A stretch of 64,000 nt of DNA from Parapedobacter indicus (GTDB lineage: Bacteria; Bacteroidota; Bacteroidia; Sphingobacteriales; Sphingobacteriaceae), in contig NZ_FOQO01000007.1 in assembly GCF_900113765.1 (NCBI RefSeq), forward strand, positions 62,001 through 126,000, read 5' to 3'. Shown here one piece after another: positions 54,733 through 63,935 of this stretch (position 1 is the stretch's first letter; the number at the start of each line of letters is the position of its first letter). The translations under genes and the position numbers were made by a program. The notes beneath the pieces are model-generated. The model had not been told where the DNA came from. It saw only the letters and a program-made list of their open reading frames with translations, and searched no databases.

Positions 54733-56677
54733 TGCTGTCTTTATTTGTTAATTCCAGTTCTACGTGGATTTCCGTCCCCTGTTCGGATGAATAAACCGCC
54801 ATTTTACCCTGAAAAGCCGCGACACGCTGGCGGATATTCCGCAATCCCATCCCTTCCGATACCGTATGTGCATCAAAGCCTTTGCCATCATCCTGTACGG
54901 TGAAGGATACTCGCTCGGATTCTTGGACCAATTGCACATTGATTTGCGTACCCGCTGCGTGTTTCAGCGCATTGTTGACCAGCTCGTGGATACATCGGTA
55001 AACCATGATTTCCAGTTTCTCGGGCAGACGGGCTTCACTCCCGAAATAATGGAATTGGGCGATAGCGATGGCGTCGCAGAAATCCGACAGGGAGATCTTC
55101 AAGCCATAGCGCAGAAGTGACTCCGGCATCATGTGGTGCGCCACGCGACGAAGCTCCCGAATAGAATCGTCGAGCATACCCAACGCTGTCTGAAAGCGGG
55201 ATACATCAACCGCTTCCAGCACCGCATCACCTTTCACCTGCGGCAAATTGATCTTCACCGCAGACAGCATGCTACCCAGTCCGTCGTGCAGGTCTTTGGC
55301 CAGGCGTGTACGTTCGGCTGCTTCACCATCCAGTGTGGCCTGCACCGCAACCAACTGCTTTTCCTGCTCCAGGCGTCGGGTTTCTTCTTCCGCTAGTTTC
55401 CGCCGGTTCACCGCCAATCGGTAGCGTATGAAGGCGAGTGCCAATGCAATGAGGAGAATAGCTACACAAGCGACACCGAGCCAAATAGATAGTTTCCGTT
55501 CCTGTTCCAAAGAGGCTATTTGAAGTTCTTTTTTTTCGGTTTCATACTTTATTTCCATCCCCGACAATGTCTTTTGATAGGATTCGTTAGCATAGCGATC
55601 CGATGCTGTCCGATAACTATCCATATATTTATGGGTAAGTTCCGGATGACCCAGGTAGGCATTGGCAACCGCCAGATTCGTGTAAATGTCTTTCGTGTGA
55701 TTATAGTCGGTCGAATCGATAGCTAACGCTTCACCTGCCAGCACTACCGATTGGGCATATTGCCCCTGCTGAAAATATATGTCTGCCAATATGACCAATG
55801 CGGGCGTGATTAGGCTGGGGAAACCCAGCTCCTTGGCCATAGCTAAGGCTTGTCGTGCAATCGGCTCGGCCGTAACATAGTCGTCATGAAGGCTGTATAG
55901 CTGCGCTAGGGCTTGTATGGCAAAGTTTTCACGATACTTATCCCCCGCCTTTCTAGAAATTTCGGCAGCTTTATGCGCATAATCTACCGATACTGCGCTA
56001 GGTTTTCCTTGATGAAAGGTAATGTTACTAAGCGAAACATAGACACCAGCCAGTACCTCTTGACTACCCGCATCTGTAGCCAACTCCTCCGTGATTCTGA
56101 AATATTTGAACGCCTGCTCAAAATTCTCCATACGCTGGTAGATATTGCCAATGTTATAATACAGTACGGCTTGTCCCTGTGTATCGTTATGGTCTTCTAA
56201 AATTCTCACCGCAGCAAAATAGTTTTCCAATGCCATTTCATACAAACTTTGGACATTGTAGATATTTGCGTACGCGTTGTATATCGAAGATTGCTGCCTG
56301 TAATTCTGGAGTTTGTCAGCAAGGGTCCGAGCTTTTTCCAGGTATATCATTGCAGTATCGTATGTACCTCCCGCATAGTAGGCGGTACCGATATTGAAGT
56401 ATAATGAAGCTTCTTTTTTGGAATCCCCTGTTTTTTGGGCAAGCACTAACCCTTTTTTACCAAAATCTATCGAACGGTTAACATCAATATTCTTGTATGC
56501 CCAGCTTAAATCGTAATATAGCTGGATTCTCGCTGCATCCGTAAGGCTTTTTTCTGCCAGTAGCTGTTCCAAGGAATCCACCGACTGCCCGCACAAAAGA
56601 AAAGGGGAATTACATATCGTGGAAATGCACATTAATAGCCGCAACCACACGATCTTGCTTTTTATATGTCTTTTCAT
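54725..56677 (-). CDS. TPR-containing sensor histidine kinase (HisKA_3)
   Basis: 650 residues. Signal-like N-terminus (LLMCISTICNSPFLLCGQ), about seven TPR units (roughly 40-370) presumably in the periplasm, one membrane helix (LGVACVAILLIALALAFI), then a coiled coil and the HisKA_3 box LAKDLHDGLGSMLSAVKINL and an ATPase domain (ELVNNALKHA, GKGFDAH, GMGLRNIRQRV). It pairs with the overlapping LuxR-type regulator. Divergent lipoprotein/barrel genes are candidate targets. Confidence 0.94.
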   Translation of the reverse strand: MKRHIKSKIVWLRLLMCISTICNSPFLLCGQSVDSLEQLLAEKSLTDAARIQLYYDLSWAYKNIDVNRSIDFGKKGLVLAQKTGDSKKEASLYFNIGTAYYAGGTYDTAMIYLEKARTLADKLQNYRQQSSIYNAYANIYNVQSLYEMALENYFAAVRILEDHNDTQGQAVLYYNIGNIYQRMENFEQAFKYFRITEELATDAGSQEVLAGVYVSLSNITFHQGKPSAVSVDYAHKAAEISRKAGDKYRENFAIQALAQLYSLHDDYVTAEPIARQALAMAKELGFPSLITPALVILADIYFQQGQYAQSVVLAGEALAIDSTDYNHTKDIYTNLAVANAYLGHPELTHKYMDSYRTASDRYANESYQKTLSGMEIKYETEKKELQIASLEQERKLSIWLGVACVAILLIALALAFIRYRLAVNRRKLAEEETRRLEQEKQLVAVQATLDGEAAERTRLAKDLHDGLGSMLSAVKINLPQVKGDAVLEAVDVSRFQTALGMLDDSIRELRRVAHHMMPESLLRYGLKISLSDFCDAIAIAQFHYFGSEARLPEKLEIMVYRCIHELVNNALKHAAGTQINVQLVQESERVSFTVQDDGKGFDAHTVSEGMGLRNIRQRVAAFQGKMAVYSSEQGTEIHVELELTNKDSND

Positions 56678-56723
56678 AAGGCTACCTATAAGGGTCTAGC
56701 AAATGTATTCGTTATTATCACAA

Positions 56724-56731
56724 CAAAGGTA
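56724..56731 (-). promoter_or_regulatory. TAnnTTTG box for the TPR kinase gene
   Basis: Minus-strand TACCTTTG, perfect. Leader about 41 nt. No TTG at -33. Confidence 0.5.
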
Positions 56732-56737
56732 AGCCGT

Positions 56738-56771
56738 TTACCCCCAATTAAACCCCCCCTTTGGGGGGTAA
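56738..56771. promoter_or_regulatory. C-tract palindrome between divergent promoters
   Basis: TTACCCCC (56738-56745) and GGGGGTAA (56764-56771), with an inner CCCCCC-TTT-GGGGGG. It lies between the kinase and lipoprotein promoters, neither of which has a -33 TTG, so it is a probable activator site. Confidence 0.55.
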
Positions 56772-56792
56772 GTACGGTGCCCGGTAAGCGCA

Positions 56793-56800
56793 TACTTTTG
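56793..56800 (+). promoter_or_regulatory. TAnnTTTG box for the lipoprotein gene
   Basis: TACTTTTG, about 36 bases before the ATG; the C-tract palindrome ends 21 bases upstream. Confidence 0.5.
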
Positions 56801-56836
56801 CCTTGCAATAATATCATAAACTAATTAATAAATACC

Positions 56837-57586
56837 ATGAAGACGACAATTCGAAAAACCCTGTGGCTGCTCCTGATTGCTGGAGTGTTCACTTCCTGTT
56901 CCAAAAATGACGGCGGCGAAGACACCGGCCCCGATAACGAACTGTCTGGCGACTTATTGCTGATCGAGCAAACGAAAAACGGACAAACGATCTCCAAATT
57001 TGAATATGACGAGCGAAACCGTGCAACGATCCATCACCTAATGGACGAAACCAGCGGCGACCTGCATACTGTTACATTCACCTACGATGACCGGAATCGG
57101 CTCATTGCGGCAGACAGAATGACTGACGAAGTGTATTTAAGCGAATCGTATACCTACGAAGATGATGATAAACCGGTGGCGGGAGTCTGGACATTCCCCG
57201 ACTCCGACGGTAGCGATGTAGTAGTTCCCGTACAATACACCTACACCGAGAATACCGTTGCCGAAACAGTTTTTCACGAAGGGGCAGCACAAACGTCCAC
57301 GTACACTTTTGATACGAAAGGTAACCTGGCAACTGTCCTGATTGGGGCAGCCCTTCAGGAATACGGCGATTATGACGACAAGAAAAGCACGCATACCAAT
57401 TACCCCTGGGCCTGGAAAATCAGCTACGCAAATAATCCCCGGTCTGTGAAGATAGCCGGTATGGTGGACCAAATCTGGGAATACACCTACAACGACGCCG
57501 GCTATCCAGTAAGCGCCAAGGTTTACAACCGGGGATCCGACGAGGTGGCCGAAACCCACGAATACCGCTACAAGAAGGCGAACTGA
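56837..57586 (+). CDS. Secreted lipoprotein with RHS/YD-like repeats
   Basis: 249 residues. Lipobox VFTSC at the end of a signal peptide. Then FEYDERNRATIHH, FTYDDRNRLIAAD, YTYEDDDK and EYTYNDAGYPVSA-type repeats, as in RHS/YD or DUF4595-like proteins. It lies 40 bases upstream of a barrel gene and is divergent from the TPR kinase. Its role is unknown, perhaps sugar binding at the surface. Confidence 0.8.
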   Translation: MKTTIRKTLWLLLIAGVFTSCSKNDGGEDTGPDNELSGDLLLIEQTKNGQTISKFEYDERNRATIHHLMDETSGDLHTVTFTYDDRNRLIAADRMTDEVYLSESYTYEDDDKPVAGVWTFPDSDGSDVVVPVQYTYTENTVAETVFHEGAAQTSTYTFDTKGNLATVLIGAALQEYGDYDDKKSTHTNYPWAWKISYANNPRSVKIAGMVDQIWEYTYNDAGYPVSAKVYNRGSDEVAETHEYRYKKAN

Positions 57587-57626
57587 ATCCGAATCATACA
57601 CAATGTTCATCAAAATGAGAAACAAA

Positions 57627-58181
57627 ATGAATAAATCAATCATCGTGCTGTTTTCAGCAATCGCAATAGTCGCCTTTGTGGCTACCGTTGCTCAAGCACA
57701 ACCCTTTCAAAAAGGAACAACCGCAGGTAATGTCGGCATCGGCTTAGGTACAGCGCTGGGCGGGCTCGGAAAGGCCCGCCCTGCTATTAGCGTTTCGGTA
57801 GATCATGGTCTTTGGGATATCGGTGGGCCCGGAGTAATCAGCCTGGGTGGCTACATTGGCAATACGGGTTACAAATACACCGATTTGGGTTATACCGCAA
57901 AATGGAATTATATCATTGTCGGCGCACGGGGTGCCTATCATTATAATGGTTTCACCGAGCTGCCCAACCTGGACGTGTATGGCGGGGCCATGTTGGGTTA
58001 CAACATCGTCAAGTACAAGACCGAAGGAGGCGGCGCTGATCTTTCCAATAATTACGGTAGCGGTGTCGGTCTTTCCGGATTCCTGGGCGGACGCTGGCTC
58101 TTTACCGAAAACCTCGGGGCATACGCCGAACTGGGATATGGTGTTTCGGTACTGGCAGTAGGATTGACTTTTAAATTCTGA
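57627..58181 (+). CDS. Outer-membrane beta-barrel protein
   Basis: 184 residues from ATG at 57627, directly before a signal peptide (IIVLFSAIAIVAFVATVAQAQ); the frame begins at 57603. Gly/aromatic-rich strands end with VLAVGLTFKF, a typical outer-membrane C-terminus. It is probably co-transcribed with the lipoprotein. Confidence 0.85.
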   Translation: MNKSIIVLFSAIAIVAFVATVAQAQPFQKGTTAGNVGIGLGTALGGLGKARPAISVSVDHGLWDIGGPGVISLGGYIGNTGYKYTDLGYTAKWNYIIVGARGAYHYNGFTELPNLDVYGGAMLGYNIVKYKTEGGGADLSNNYGSGVGLSGFLGGRWLFTENLGAYAELGYGVSVLAVGLTFKF

Positions 58182-58221
58182 ACGGCAGATGGTTGCACAC
58201 CCGCTGTGGCAGGCGAAAAAA

Positions 58222-58252
58222 AAGGCGTCCCGACATATGTCGGGACACCTTT
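58222..58252. terminator. Bidirectional terminator
   Basis: GTCCCGACA-TA-TGTCGGGAC core with AAGG/CCTT extension past one mismatch, and an A-tract to the left. It lies between the convergent barrel and DUF3127 genes. Confidence 0.8.
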
Positions 58253-58280
58253 CGTGATTTACAAACTAAACTATATTCGG

Positions 58281-58673
58281 TTAAAATGGCAAATCATCAT
58301 CTTTCCCATCTTCGGCGGAAATGTCAACCGTGGGAGGAGGCGTAAATGATTGCGAATTAGAGGCAGACTGCGCACCTCCGGCTACCGGTTCAGAAGTCAC
58401 TTTGGCAACCCGCCAAGCCACCAATGAATTGAAATAGCTCGTCACACCATCCCGGTTCGTCCAAGGGCGTCCACGCAGATTGAATGAAACCTCCACCTCG
58501 TCACCCACGCTCAAATTATCGAATAATGTGGTCCGATCCTGTGTGGCCTCGAAACGAATATATTCAACAAACTGGGGGTTCTCCGCATACTGCACAATCA
58601 AATCCCGTTTCTTAAATGTGTCGGTAACTTGTTGTACATCACCAATTTCGTGCACTTTTCCTCGTATTTCCAT
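58281..58673 (-). CDS. DUF3127 protein with SSB-like acidic tail
   Basis: 130 residues. The N-terminal part (GKVHEIGDVQQVTDTFKKRDLIV) is an OB-fold-like DUF3127 domain common in Bacteroidota. A Ser/Gln/Pro-rich linker leads to the tip DDDLPF, which looks like the C-terminal peptide of single-stranded DNA-binding protein. It may bind nucleic acid and recruit SSB partners. Function is not established. Confidence 0.88.
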   Translation of the reverse strand: MEIRGKVHEIGDVQQVTDTFKKRDLIVQYAENPQFVEYIRFEATQDRTTLFDNLSVGDEVEVSFNLRGRPWTNRDGVTSYFNSLVAWRVAKVTSEPVAGGAQSASNSQSFTPPPTVDISAEDGKDDDLPF

Positions 58674-58801
58674 TACTTGCTTTTTTTATCAAAACCTACA
58701 CTAGCAAATCACTTGGACAGGTTCTGACGTTCCGTTAGTTAACAAATTACATGTTCTTAATGAAAGGGTAAAATTACGTAATTTTTACTTACGATAATAC
58801 C

Positions 58802-58809
58802 TACCTTTG
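58802..58809 (+). promoter_or_regulatory. TAnnTTTG box for the methyltransferase gene
   Basis: TACCTTTG, 10 bases before the ATG, so the leader is at most a few bases. Confidence 0.5.
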
Positions 58810-58819
58810 CCAAAATATT

Positions 58820-60013
58820 ATGGAAGTTTTCAACACCCCCAGCAAAATCATCGTTACCTGCAACAGACGCCTTTCTCCTTATTTACAGGGCGAGATACGG
58901 CGATTGGGATTCGACATCAAACGCGGCTTCGCCACGGGCGTAGAATTGATGGCAACTGTCAATGACTGCATCCGGCTCAATCTCAATCTGCACTGTGCCA
59001 GTCAGATACTTTACTCGTTGGACACGTTTTCAGCCAGCAATCCAAATGAGCTTTATGACCGGCTACTAACCCTTCCCTGGGAAAATTTAATTGCATTTAA
59101 CGGTTATGTTTCCGTAACATCCAACGTCAATAACCCGACGATTTCCACTCCCCTATTTGCTAACCTGAAGGTAAAAGACGCCATTGCGGATCGCATTAAA
59201 AGCAAAAAAGGGTTACGCCCAGATAGTGGCCCCGATTTACATAAAACAGTCGTACATCTTTATTGGCAGGACAATCAAGCGGAGATCTTTCTCGATACCT
59301 CGGGCGAAACGCTCGCTAAACATGGCTATCGCAAGCATCCCGGTAAAGCACCCATGCTGGAAGCATTGGCCGCCGGTGTGGTGTATGCTACCGCGTGGGA
59401 TGGGCAATCCACTTTTGTCAATCCCATGTGCGGGTCTGGCACATTGGCTATTGAGGCCGCGCTGATTGCTACGAACCGAAAACCCGGCCTTTTTCGTATG
59501 AACTATGCGTTCATGCACATTCTGGGATACGACGAACAGGTCTTCTTTGCTGAACGGCGAAAGCTTAAAGAACAGGTGAATAAAAAGACACAAGCAAAAA
59601 TCATCGCCACCGACCTATCTCAAGAAGCGGTCGACATTGCCCGGATGAACGCCAAAACCGCGGGTGTAGACCCGCTGATTGACTTTCATGTCTGCGATTT
59701 TGCGGATACGCCCCTACCTGATGGCCCGGGGGCGGTCGTATTCAATCCCGAATACGGCGAGCGCTTGGGCATACACACTAAACTCGAAGCCACCTACGCG
59801 CGGATAGGCGATTTCTTGAAACAACAATGTGCGGGTAAACGCGGCTATGTATTTACGGGCAATCCCGATTTGGCAAAGAAAATCGGCCTTCATACATCCC
59901 GTCGGATTGAATTTTACAATGGCAAACTGGACTGTCGCTTATTGGAATACGAAATTTACGCAGGGAGCCGTCGAACAAAAAATGAAAATCCCTCCGATGC
60001 AAATCTACATTGA
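58820..60013 (+). CDS. RlmL-like THUMP-domain RNA methyltransferase
   Basis: 397 residues. A THUMP-type N-terminal half (to about 165) precedes a Rossmann methyltransferase domain with NPMCGSGTLAIEAAL (SAM loop) and the catalytic FNPEYGERLG, a variant of NPPY with Glu in place of the second Pro. It resembles the N-terminal part of RlmL (23S G2445 N2-methylation). It overlaps the HD gene by 32 bases. Confidence 0.93.
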   Translation: MEVFNTPSKIIVTCNRRLSPYLQGEIRRLGFDIKRGFATGVELMATVNDCIRLNLNLHCASQILYSLDTFSASNPNELYDRLLTLPWENLIAFNGYVSVTSNVNNPTISTPLFANLKVKDAIADRIKSKKGLRPDSGPDLHKTVVHLYWQDNQAEIFLDTSGETLAKHGYRKHPGKAPMLEALAAGVVYATAWDGQSTFVNPMCGSGTLAIEAALIATNRKPGLFRMNYAFMHILGYDEQVFFAERRKLKEQVNKKTQAKIIATDLSQEAVDIARMNAKTAGVDPLIDFHVCDFADTPLPDGPGAVVFNPEYGERLGIHTKLEATYARIGDFLKQQCAGKRGYVFTGNPDLAKKIGLHTSRRIEFYNGKLDCRLLEYEIYAGSRRTKNENPSDANLH

Positions 60014-60641
60014 GCAGACAGCTGATTTCGTACGCCAACGACTCGCAAATGCCGAAGCCGGGCACGATTGGTGGCATATCTTCCGTGTTTGGAATAACGT
60101 AAAAACCCTGTTGCAGCATACGCAGGCCGATCGGTTAACCTGTGAATTGGCCGCACTATTACACGATATCGCCGACAGCAAATTCCATGGGGGTGATGAA
60201 ACCCTGGGACCTCGGATTGCCGGCGAATTTCTGAAGAGCATCGAAGTGGATGTACCCGTGGTTAACCATGTGCAGGACATCATTGCCAACCTATCGTATA
60301 AGGCTGGTTTAGGTCGGGTAACCTTTCATTCCAAAGAGCTGGAAATTGTCCAGGATGCAGATCGTTTGGATGCCATCGGTGCCATCGGCATCGCACGGGC
60401 ATTCCATTACGGTGGGTTTAAAAACCGGACGTTATATGACCCGGCTATAAAGCCAACTATCCATCAGGATAAAGAAACTTACAAAAACAGCACCGCCCCC
60501 ACGATTAACCATTTTTACGAGAAACTTCTCTTACTAAAAGATAAGATGAATACCGATGCGGCCAAACGGATCGCCCAGGAAAGACATCAGTTTATGCAGC
60601 AGTATCTCGAGCAGTTTTATCGGGAATGGGAAGGTAACTAA
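59982..60641 (+). CDS. HD-domain phosphohydrolase
   Basis: 219 residues from ATG at 59982; the next ATG at 59997 is also possible. The frame opens at 59829 inside the methyltransferase gene, and those 51 extra residues are not real. HD motifs are AGHDWWHIFRVWNN and LLHDIADSKFHGG, with a later Asp in QDADRLDAIGAIGIAR. It matches YedJ-like HD hydrolases; substrate is unknown. It is coupled to the methyltransferase. Confidence 0.9.
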   Translation: MKIPPMQIYIEQTADFVRQRLANAEAGHDWWHIFRVWNNVKTLLQHTQADRLTCELAALLHDIADSKFHGGDETLGPRIAGEFLKSIEVDVPVVNHVQDIIANLSYKAGLGRVTFHSKELEIVQDADRLDAIGAIGIARAFHYGGFKNRTLYDPAIKPTIHQDKETYKNSTAPTINHFYEKLLLLKDKMNTDAAKRIAQERHQFMQQYLEQFYREWEGN

Positions 60642-60997
60642 AACCCGCCCATTACCATTTGCAAACATTCACGCGTAACCCGTTGATTGTATTCGTCGGT
60701 CATGCTTTTATGATTGATGAGATCTACGATGGTCCCTATCCAGCAGAATCCGATGGTCAGGAAATAGATTATCCCCATCGCCACTTGATTGAGCACAAAC
60801 CGCTGAATGCCGGCAAATCCGAGGAATCCCAACAGGGTAAATAAAAGAATATCCTGCGTATTTTTCCGCTTGCCACTATAGAGAAACACAAAATTCTTCA
60901 TCTGTTCTTCATTCAGCGATGCCGTTGCATGCTGAAGATACATTAGCTCTTCGGGAGAAATTCCCGGAATACCCATTAATATATTACGGTTGCTCAT
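60638..60997 (-). CDS. TM2-domain membrane protein
   Basis: 119 residues. The C-terminal half has two helices: LGFLGFAGIQRFVLNQVAMG and IIYFLTIGFCWIGTIVDLI, the TM2 hairpin. The N-terminus is soluble. Function is unknown. It is convergent with the HD gene (4-base overlap) and follows a DUF2752 gene, which it overlaps by 14 bases. Confidence 0.88.
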   Translation of the reverse strand: MSNRNILMGIPGISPEELMYLQHATASLNEEQMKNFVFLYSGKRKNTQDILLFTLLGFLGFAGIQRFVLNQVAMGIIYFLTIGFCWIGTIVDLINHKSMTDEYNQRVTRECLQMVMGGF

Positions 60998-61301
60998 GAT
61001 AATAAGGTGTTGTCCAATGATTGTATGTGAGTTTTGATAGCCTATAAATCCGATGTATTATTATAAAAAATGTGGGGATACCCAACCAATGCATGGCAAA
61101 CGAAGCCCCAATTTCACCTTGCATGAGAAGCGCGATCGAACGGCCCAGTCCACACCCCGGACACCAGTCCAGCCCCATGTTTTCCAACGGGCACAACGTA
61201 AAATGGTGATTGTGCGGATCAGAAAAATAAAGCAGAATCAACGCCATCAGCCAGCACATCCATTCAATTGGCAATTTTTGAAATAATTGCTTGCTTTGCA
61301 T
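60984..61301 (-). CDS. DUF2752 membrane protein
   Basis: 105 residues. The motif LDWCPGCGLGRSIALLMQGE is diagnostic of DUF2752. Two to three membrane helices. DUF2752 and TM2 genes are often adjacent, as here. Function is unknown. Confidence 0.9.
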   Translation of the reverse strand: MQSKQLFQKLPIEWMCWLMALILLYFSDPHNHHFTLCPLENMGLDWCPGCGLGRSIALLMQGEIGASFAMHWLGIPTFFIIIHRIYRLSKLTYNHWTTPYYHEQP

Positions 61302-61465
61302 CGTTATGTACTAAGATGTTTCATCAAAGATAAAGTTACAATAGTTTTCCAATTTATCACCGTACTGATTTTATTGACTTAACAAAATGATTACCTTTAG
61401 CCCATCATACGCTAACACGACTGTGTTTACTTGGCAAAAAATAGAGCTATAAACGTTATTCACGA

Positions 61466-62248
61466 ATGGAAACTGTAACCCGTATTTTTCTGACTTTAAT
61501 TGTTTGCGCCATGTGGCATGTATCAGCTGCCCAGTTTAACCAAAATCAAGCCATCGCACACCGTGGGGCATGGAAGGTGGATAATCATCCGCAAAATTCG
61601 ATTGCTTCCCTACAACGTGCCGTAGCATTGGGCTGCGCAGGTTCAGAGTTTGATGTGCACCTTACCAAGGATGACGTATTGGTTGTCAATCATGACAATG
61701 ACTTTTATGGAATCGATATTGCCACTGCCACCTATTCAGAATTGCTGGCAAAAAAACACCCTAATGGCGAATCGATTCCAACCGCAGAAGCTTACCTGCG
61801 GGAAGGGATGAAACAGCACAAGACCAAACTCATTTATGAACTCAAAACCTCAAAACTTGGCAAGGAACGTACGCTGTATTCGGCCGATCTGGCCGTGCAA
61901 TTAGTCCATAAGCTGAGAGCTGAGGAATGGGTAGAATACATCGCTTTCGATTACGATGCCTGCAAACGCATTGTCGAACTTGACCCCAGTGCAAAGGTAT
62001 ACTACCTCAATGGAGACAAAACGCCGGCGGAAGCCAAAAAAGACAAATTATATGGCCTGGACTACCATTTCAAAGTATATAAAAACAATCCAACCTGGAT
62101 ACGCGAAGCCCACGACCTGGGGCTTGTCGTTAATGCCTGGACGGTAAATACCCGGGAAGAAATGACAAACCTACTGGGCCAAAATGTTGAATTCATTACT
62201 ACAGACGAACCTGCGTTGCTGCTGGACGTCATCCATAGCACCAAATAA
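61466..62248 (+). CDS. Exported glycerophosphodiester phosphodiesterase
   Basis: 260 residues. Signal peptide (ending HVSAA), then AHRGAW, GSEFDVHLTKDD with the metal-binding Glu/Asp and NHDNDF, as in GDPD enzymes. It hydrolyses glycerophosphodiesters to glycerol 3-phosphate and alcohol. A near-match TACCTTTA box lies at 61392-61399. It is followed after 7 bases by another exported hydrolase. Confidence 0.94.
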   Translation: METVTRIFLTLIVCAMWHVSAAQFNQNQAIAHRGAWKVDNHPQNSIASLQRAVALGCAGSEFDVHLTKDDVLVVNHDNDFYGIDIATATYSELLAKKHPNGESIPTAEAYLREGMKQHKTKLIYELKTSKLGKERTLYSADLAVQLVHKLRAEEWVEYIAFDYDACKRIVELDPSAKVYYLNGDKTPAEAKKDKLYGLDYHFKVYKNNPTWIREAHDLGLVVNAWTVNTREEMTNLLGQNVEFITTDEPALLLDVIHSTK

Positions 62249-62255
62249 TGATCGA

Positions 62256-63092
62256 ATGAAAGGCTTTCTGAGCACCCTCTTTTTTCTTTTTATCTGTGCA
62301 GCATTCAGTTTTGCGCAGCAATTTACCGTAGCAACCTATAATATCCGGTATGACGCCTCAGGCGATGTAGGCAATCTCTGGAAAGACAGGTACCCACACC
62401 TTGTACAATTGATCCGGTTTCACGGCTTTGATATATTTGGCACCCAGGAAGGTCTCAAGCACCAATTGGAAGACATCAAGAACAACTTGCCAGGCTATAC
62501 CTACATTGGTGTAGGCCGGGATGATGGAAAAAATGGTGGCGAACATGCAGCAATATTTTATAACGTCGCTAAATTTGACGTGATAAAGCAAGGCAATTTC
62601 TGGCTTGCTGAAAACACAAAAACCCCGAATAAGGGATGGGATGCAGCGCTGCCCCGAATCTGCACATGGGGCCTTTTCAAAGCGAAAGAAACCGGTTTCG
62701 AGTTCTTCCTTTTTAACACACATTTCGACCACATAGGCGTGGAAGCCCGTAAGCAAAGTGCCGAACTGATTGTCAGAAAGGCCCACGAGTTGGGCAACGG
62801 TATCCCGATGATCATCACCGGCGATTTCAATGTAGATCAACGGAACGAGAGTTACCATGTACTCAACGATGGCGGTGAGGTAACCGATGCCTACGAGTTA
62901 TCGCCCTTGAAATATGCACCTACTAGCACCTACAACGGTTTTGACATCCGCAAGACGGGCGACAGTCGTATTGATCACATCTTCTTATCGAAACCGTTCA
63001 GTGTGATCAGATACGGTATCCTGACAGACAGCTATCAAGGCAAAACACCTTCCGATCATTTTCCGGTGATGGCAGAGGTACATGTCCCCTGA
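62256..63092 (+). CDS. Exported endonuclease/exonuclease/phosphatase family hydrolase
   Basis: 278 residues from ATG at 62256, directly before a signal peptide (LFFLFICAAFSFAQ); the frame opening at 62184 overlaps the GDPD gene. ATYNIRYD, GTQEG, GDFNVDQ and SDHFPVMAEV are the EEP metal and catalytic motifs. The substrate could be a nucleic acid, phosphosugar or phospholipid; pairing with GDPD favours lipid or phosphate scavenging. Confidence 0.92.
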   Translation: MKGFLSTLFFLFICAAFSFAQQFTVATYNIRYDASGDVGNLWKDRYPHLVQLIRFHGFDIFGTQEGLKHQLEDIKNNLPGYTYIGVGRDDGKNGGEHAAIFYNVAKFDVIKQGNFWLAENTKTPNKGWDAALPRICTWGLFKAKETGFEFFLFNTHFDHIGVEARKQSAELIVRKAHELGNGIPMIITGDFNVDQRNESYHVLNDGGEVTDAYELSPLKYAPTSTYNGFDIRKTGDSRIDHIFLSKPFSVIRYGILTDSYQGKTPSDHFPVMAEVHVP

Positions 63093-63095
63093 TAC

Positions 63096-63126
63096 TTGTA
63101 TATAACACGCAAGTTACCTATGTTTG
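63096..63126 (+). promoter_or_regulatory. Promoter of the DUF4197 gene
   Basis: TTG (63096-63098), 20 bases, TATGTTTG (63119-63126): full match. Leader about 30 nt. Confidence 0.75.
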
Positions 63127-63161
63127 GGTGAGATTCAATTTAGTATAAAATTGTGATTCCT

Positions 63162-63926
63162 ATGAACCGTTTACTACTATTGCTTCCGGTAGCCTCCTGC
63201 CTATTATTGTTTAGCCAATGTGATACGTTGAGCCAAATGACCACCACCAGTAGAACAACCGGTGGGCAGACCTCATCCACAGCATCGCCCAATTCGATCA
63301 GTTCAAGCGAAGCTGCTTCTGGCATTAAACAGGCACTGAGTCAAGGATTGGATCGCAGCATCAACTCACTGGCTGTTCAGAACGGCTTTTTAGGCAACGC
63401 TGCCGTCAAGATCCTAATGCCACCCGAAGCACAAAAGGTGGAAAGCGCCCTTCGCGGAATTGGCTTGGGCTCACTGTGCGACAACCTAATCCAAAGCCTC
63501 AACCGTGCGGCCGAAAGTGCGGTGAGCGAGGCGGCTCCCGTTTTCGTATCAGCACTTTCGCAATTAACCGTTCGCGACGCTACTAACATTTTGCTGAGCG
63601 GCCAGCCGGATGCAGCGACAGACTTTTTCAAACGGACGACAACAGCCGAACTGACCAAACGATTCAGCCCAATTGTAGAGGGCGCACTTGGCAAGCATAA
63701 CGTCGCTCAATATTGGAGTGCTGTAGTAGGCCGCTATAACCAGATTCCTTTGGTAAATGAAAAGATAGAAACCGATTTAAACAAATACGTAACCCAAAAA
63801 GCCATTGATGGCTTGTTTTACCAGGTCGCAGCGGAAGAGCTTAAAATCCGCAATAACCTGGGCGGTACCCGCACGACACCACTGTTGCAAAAAGTATTTG
63901 GTTACGCTGACAAGCAGAAAAAATAG
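63162..63926 (+). CDS. DUF4197 lipoprotein
   Basis: 254 residues from ATG at 63162; a GTG at 63153 is less likely. Lipobox LLFSQC. The body has the DUF4197 wording: GIKQALSQGLDRSINSL, AVKILMPPEAQKVE and TDLNKYVTQKAIDGLF. Function is unknown. A Ser/Thr-rich linker follows the lipid Cys. Confidence 0.92.
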   Translation: MNRLLLLLPVASCLLLFSQCDTLSQMTTTSRTTGGQTSSTASPNSISSSEAASGIKQALSQGLDRSINSLAVQNGFLGNAAVKILMPPEAQKVESALRGIGLGSLCDNLIQSLNRAAESAVSEAAPVFVSALSQLTVRDATNILLSGQPDAATDFFKRTTTAELTKRFSPIVEGALGKHNVAQYWSAVVGRYNQIPLVNEKIETDLNKYVTQKAIDGLFYQVAAEELKIRNNLGGTRTTPLLQKVFGYADKQKK

Positions 63927-63935
63927 CGGCTGGGC

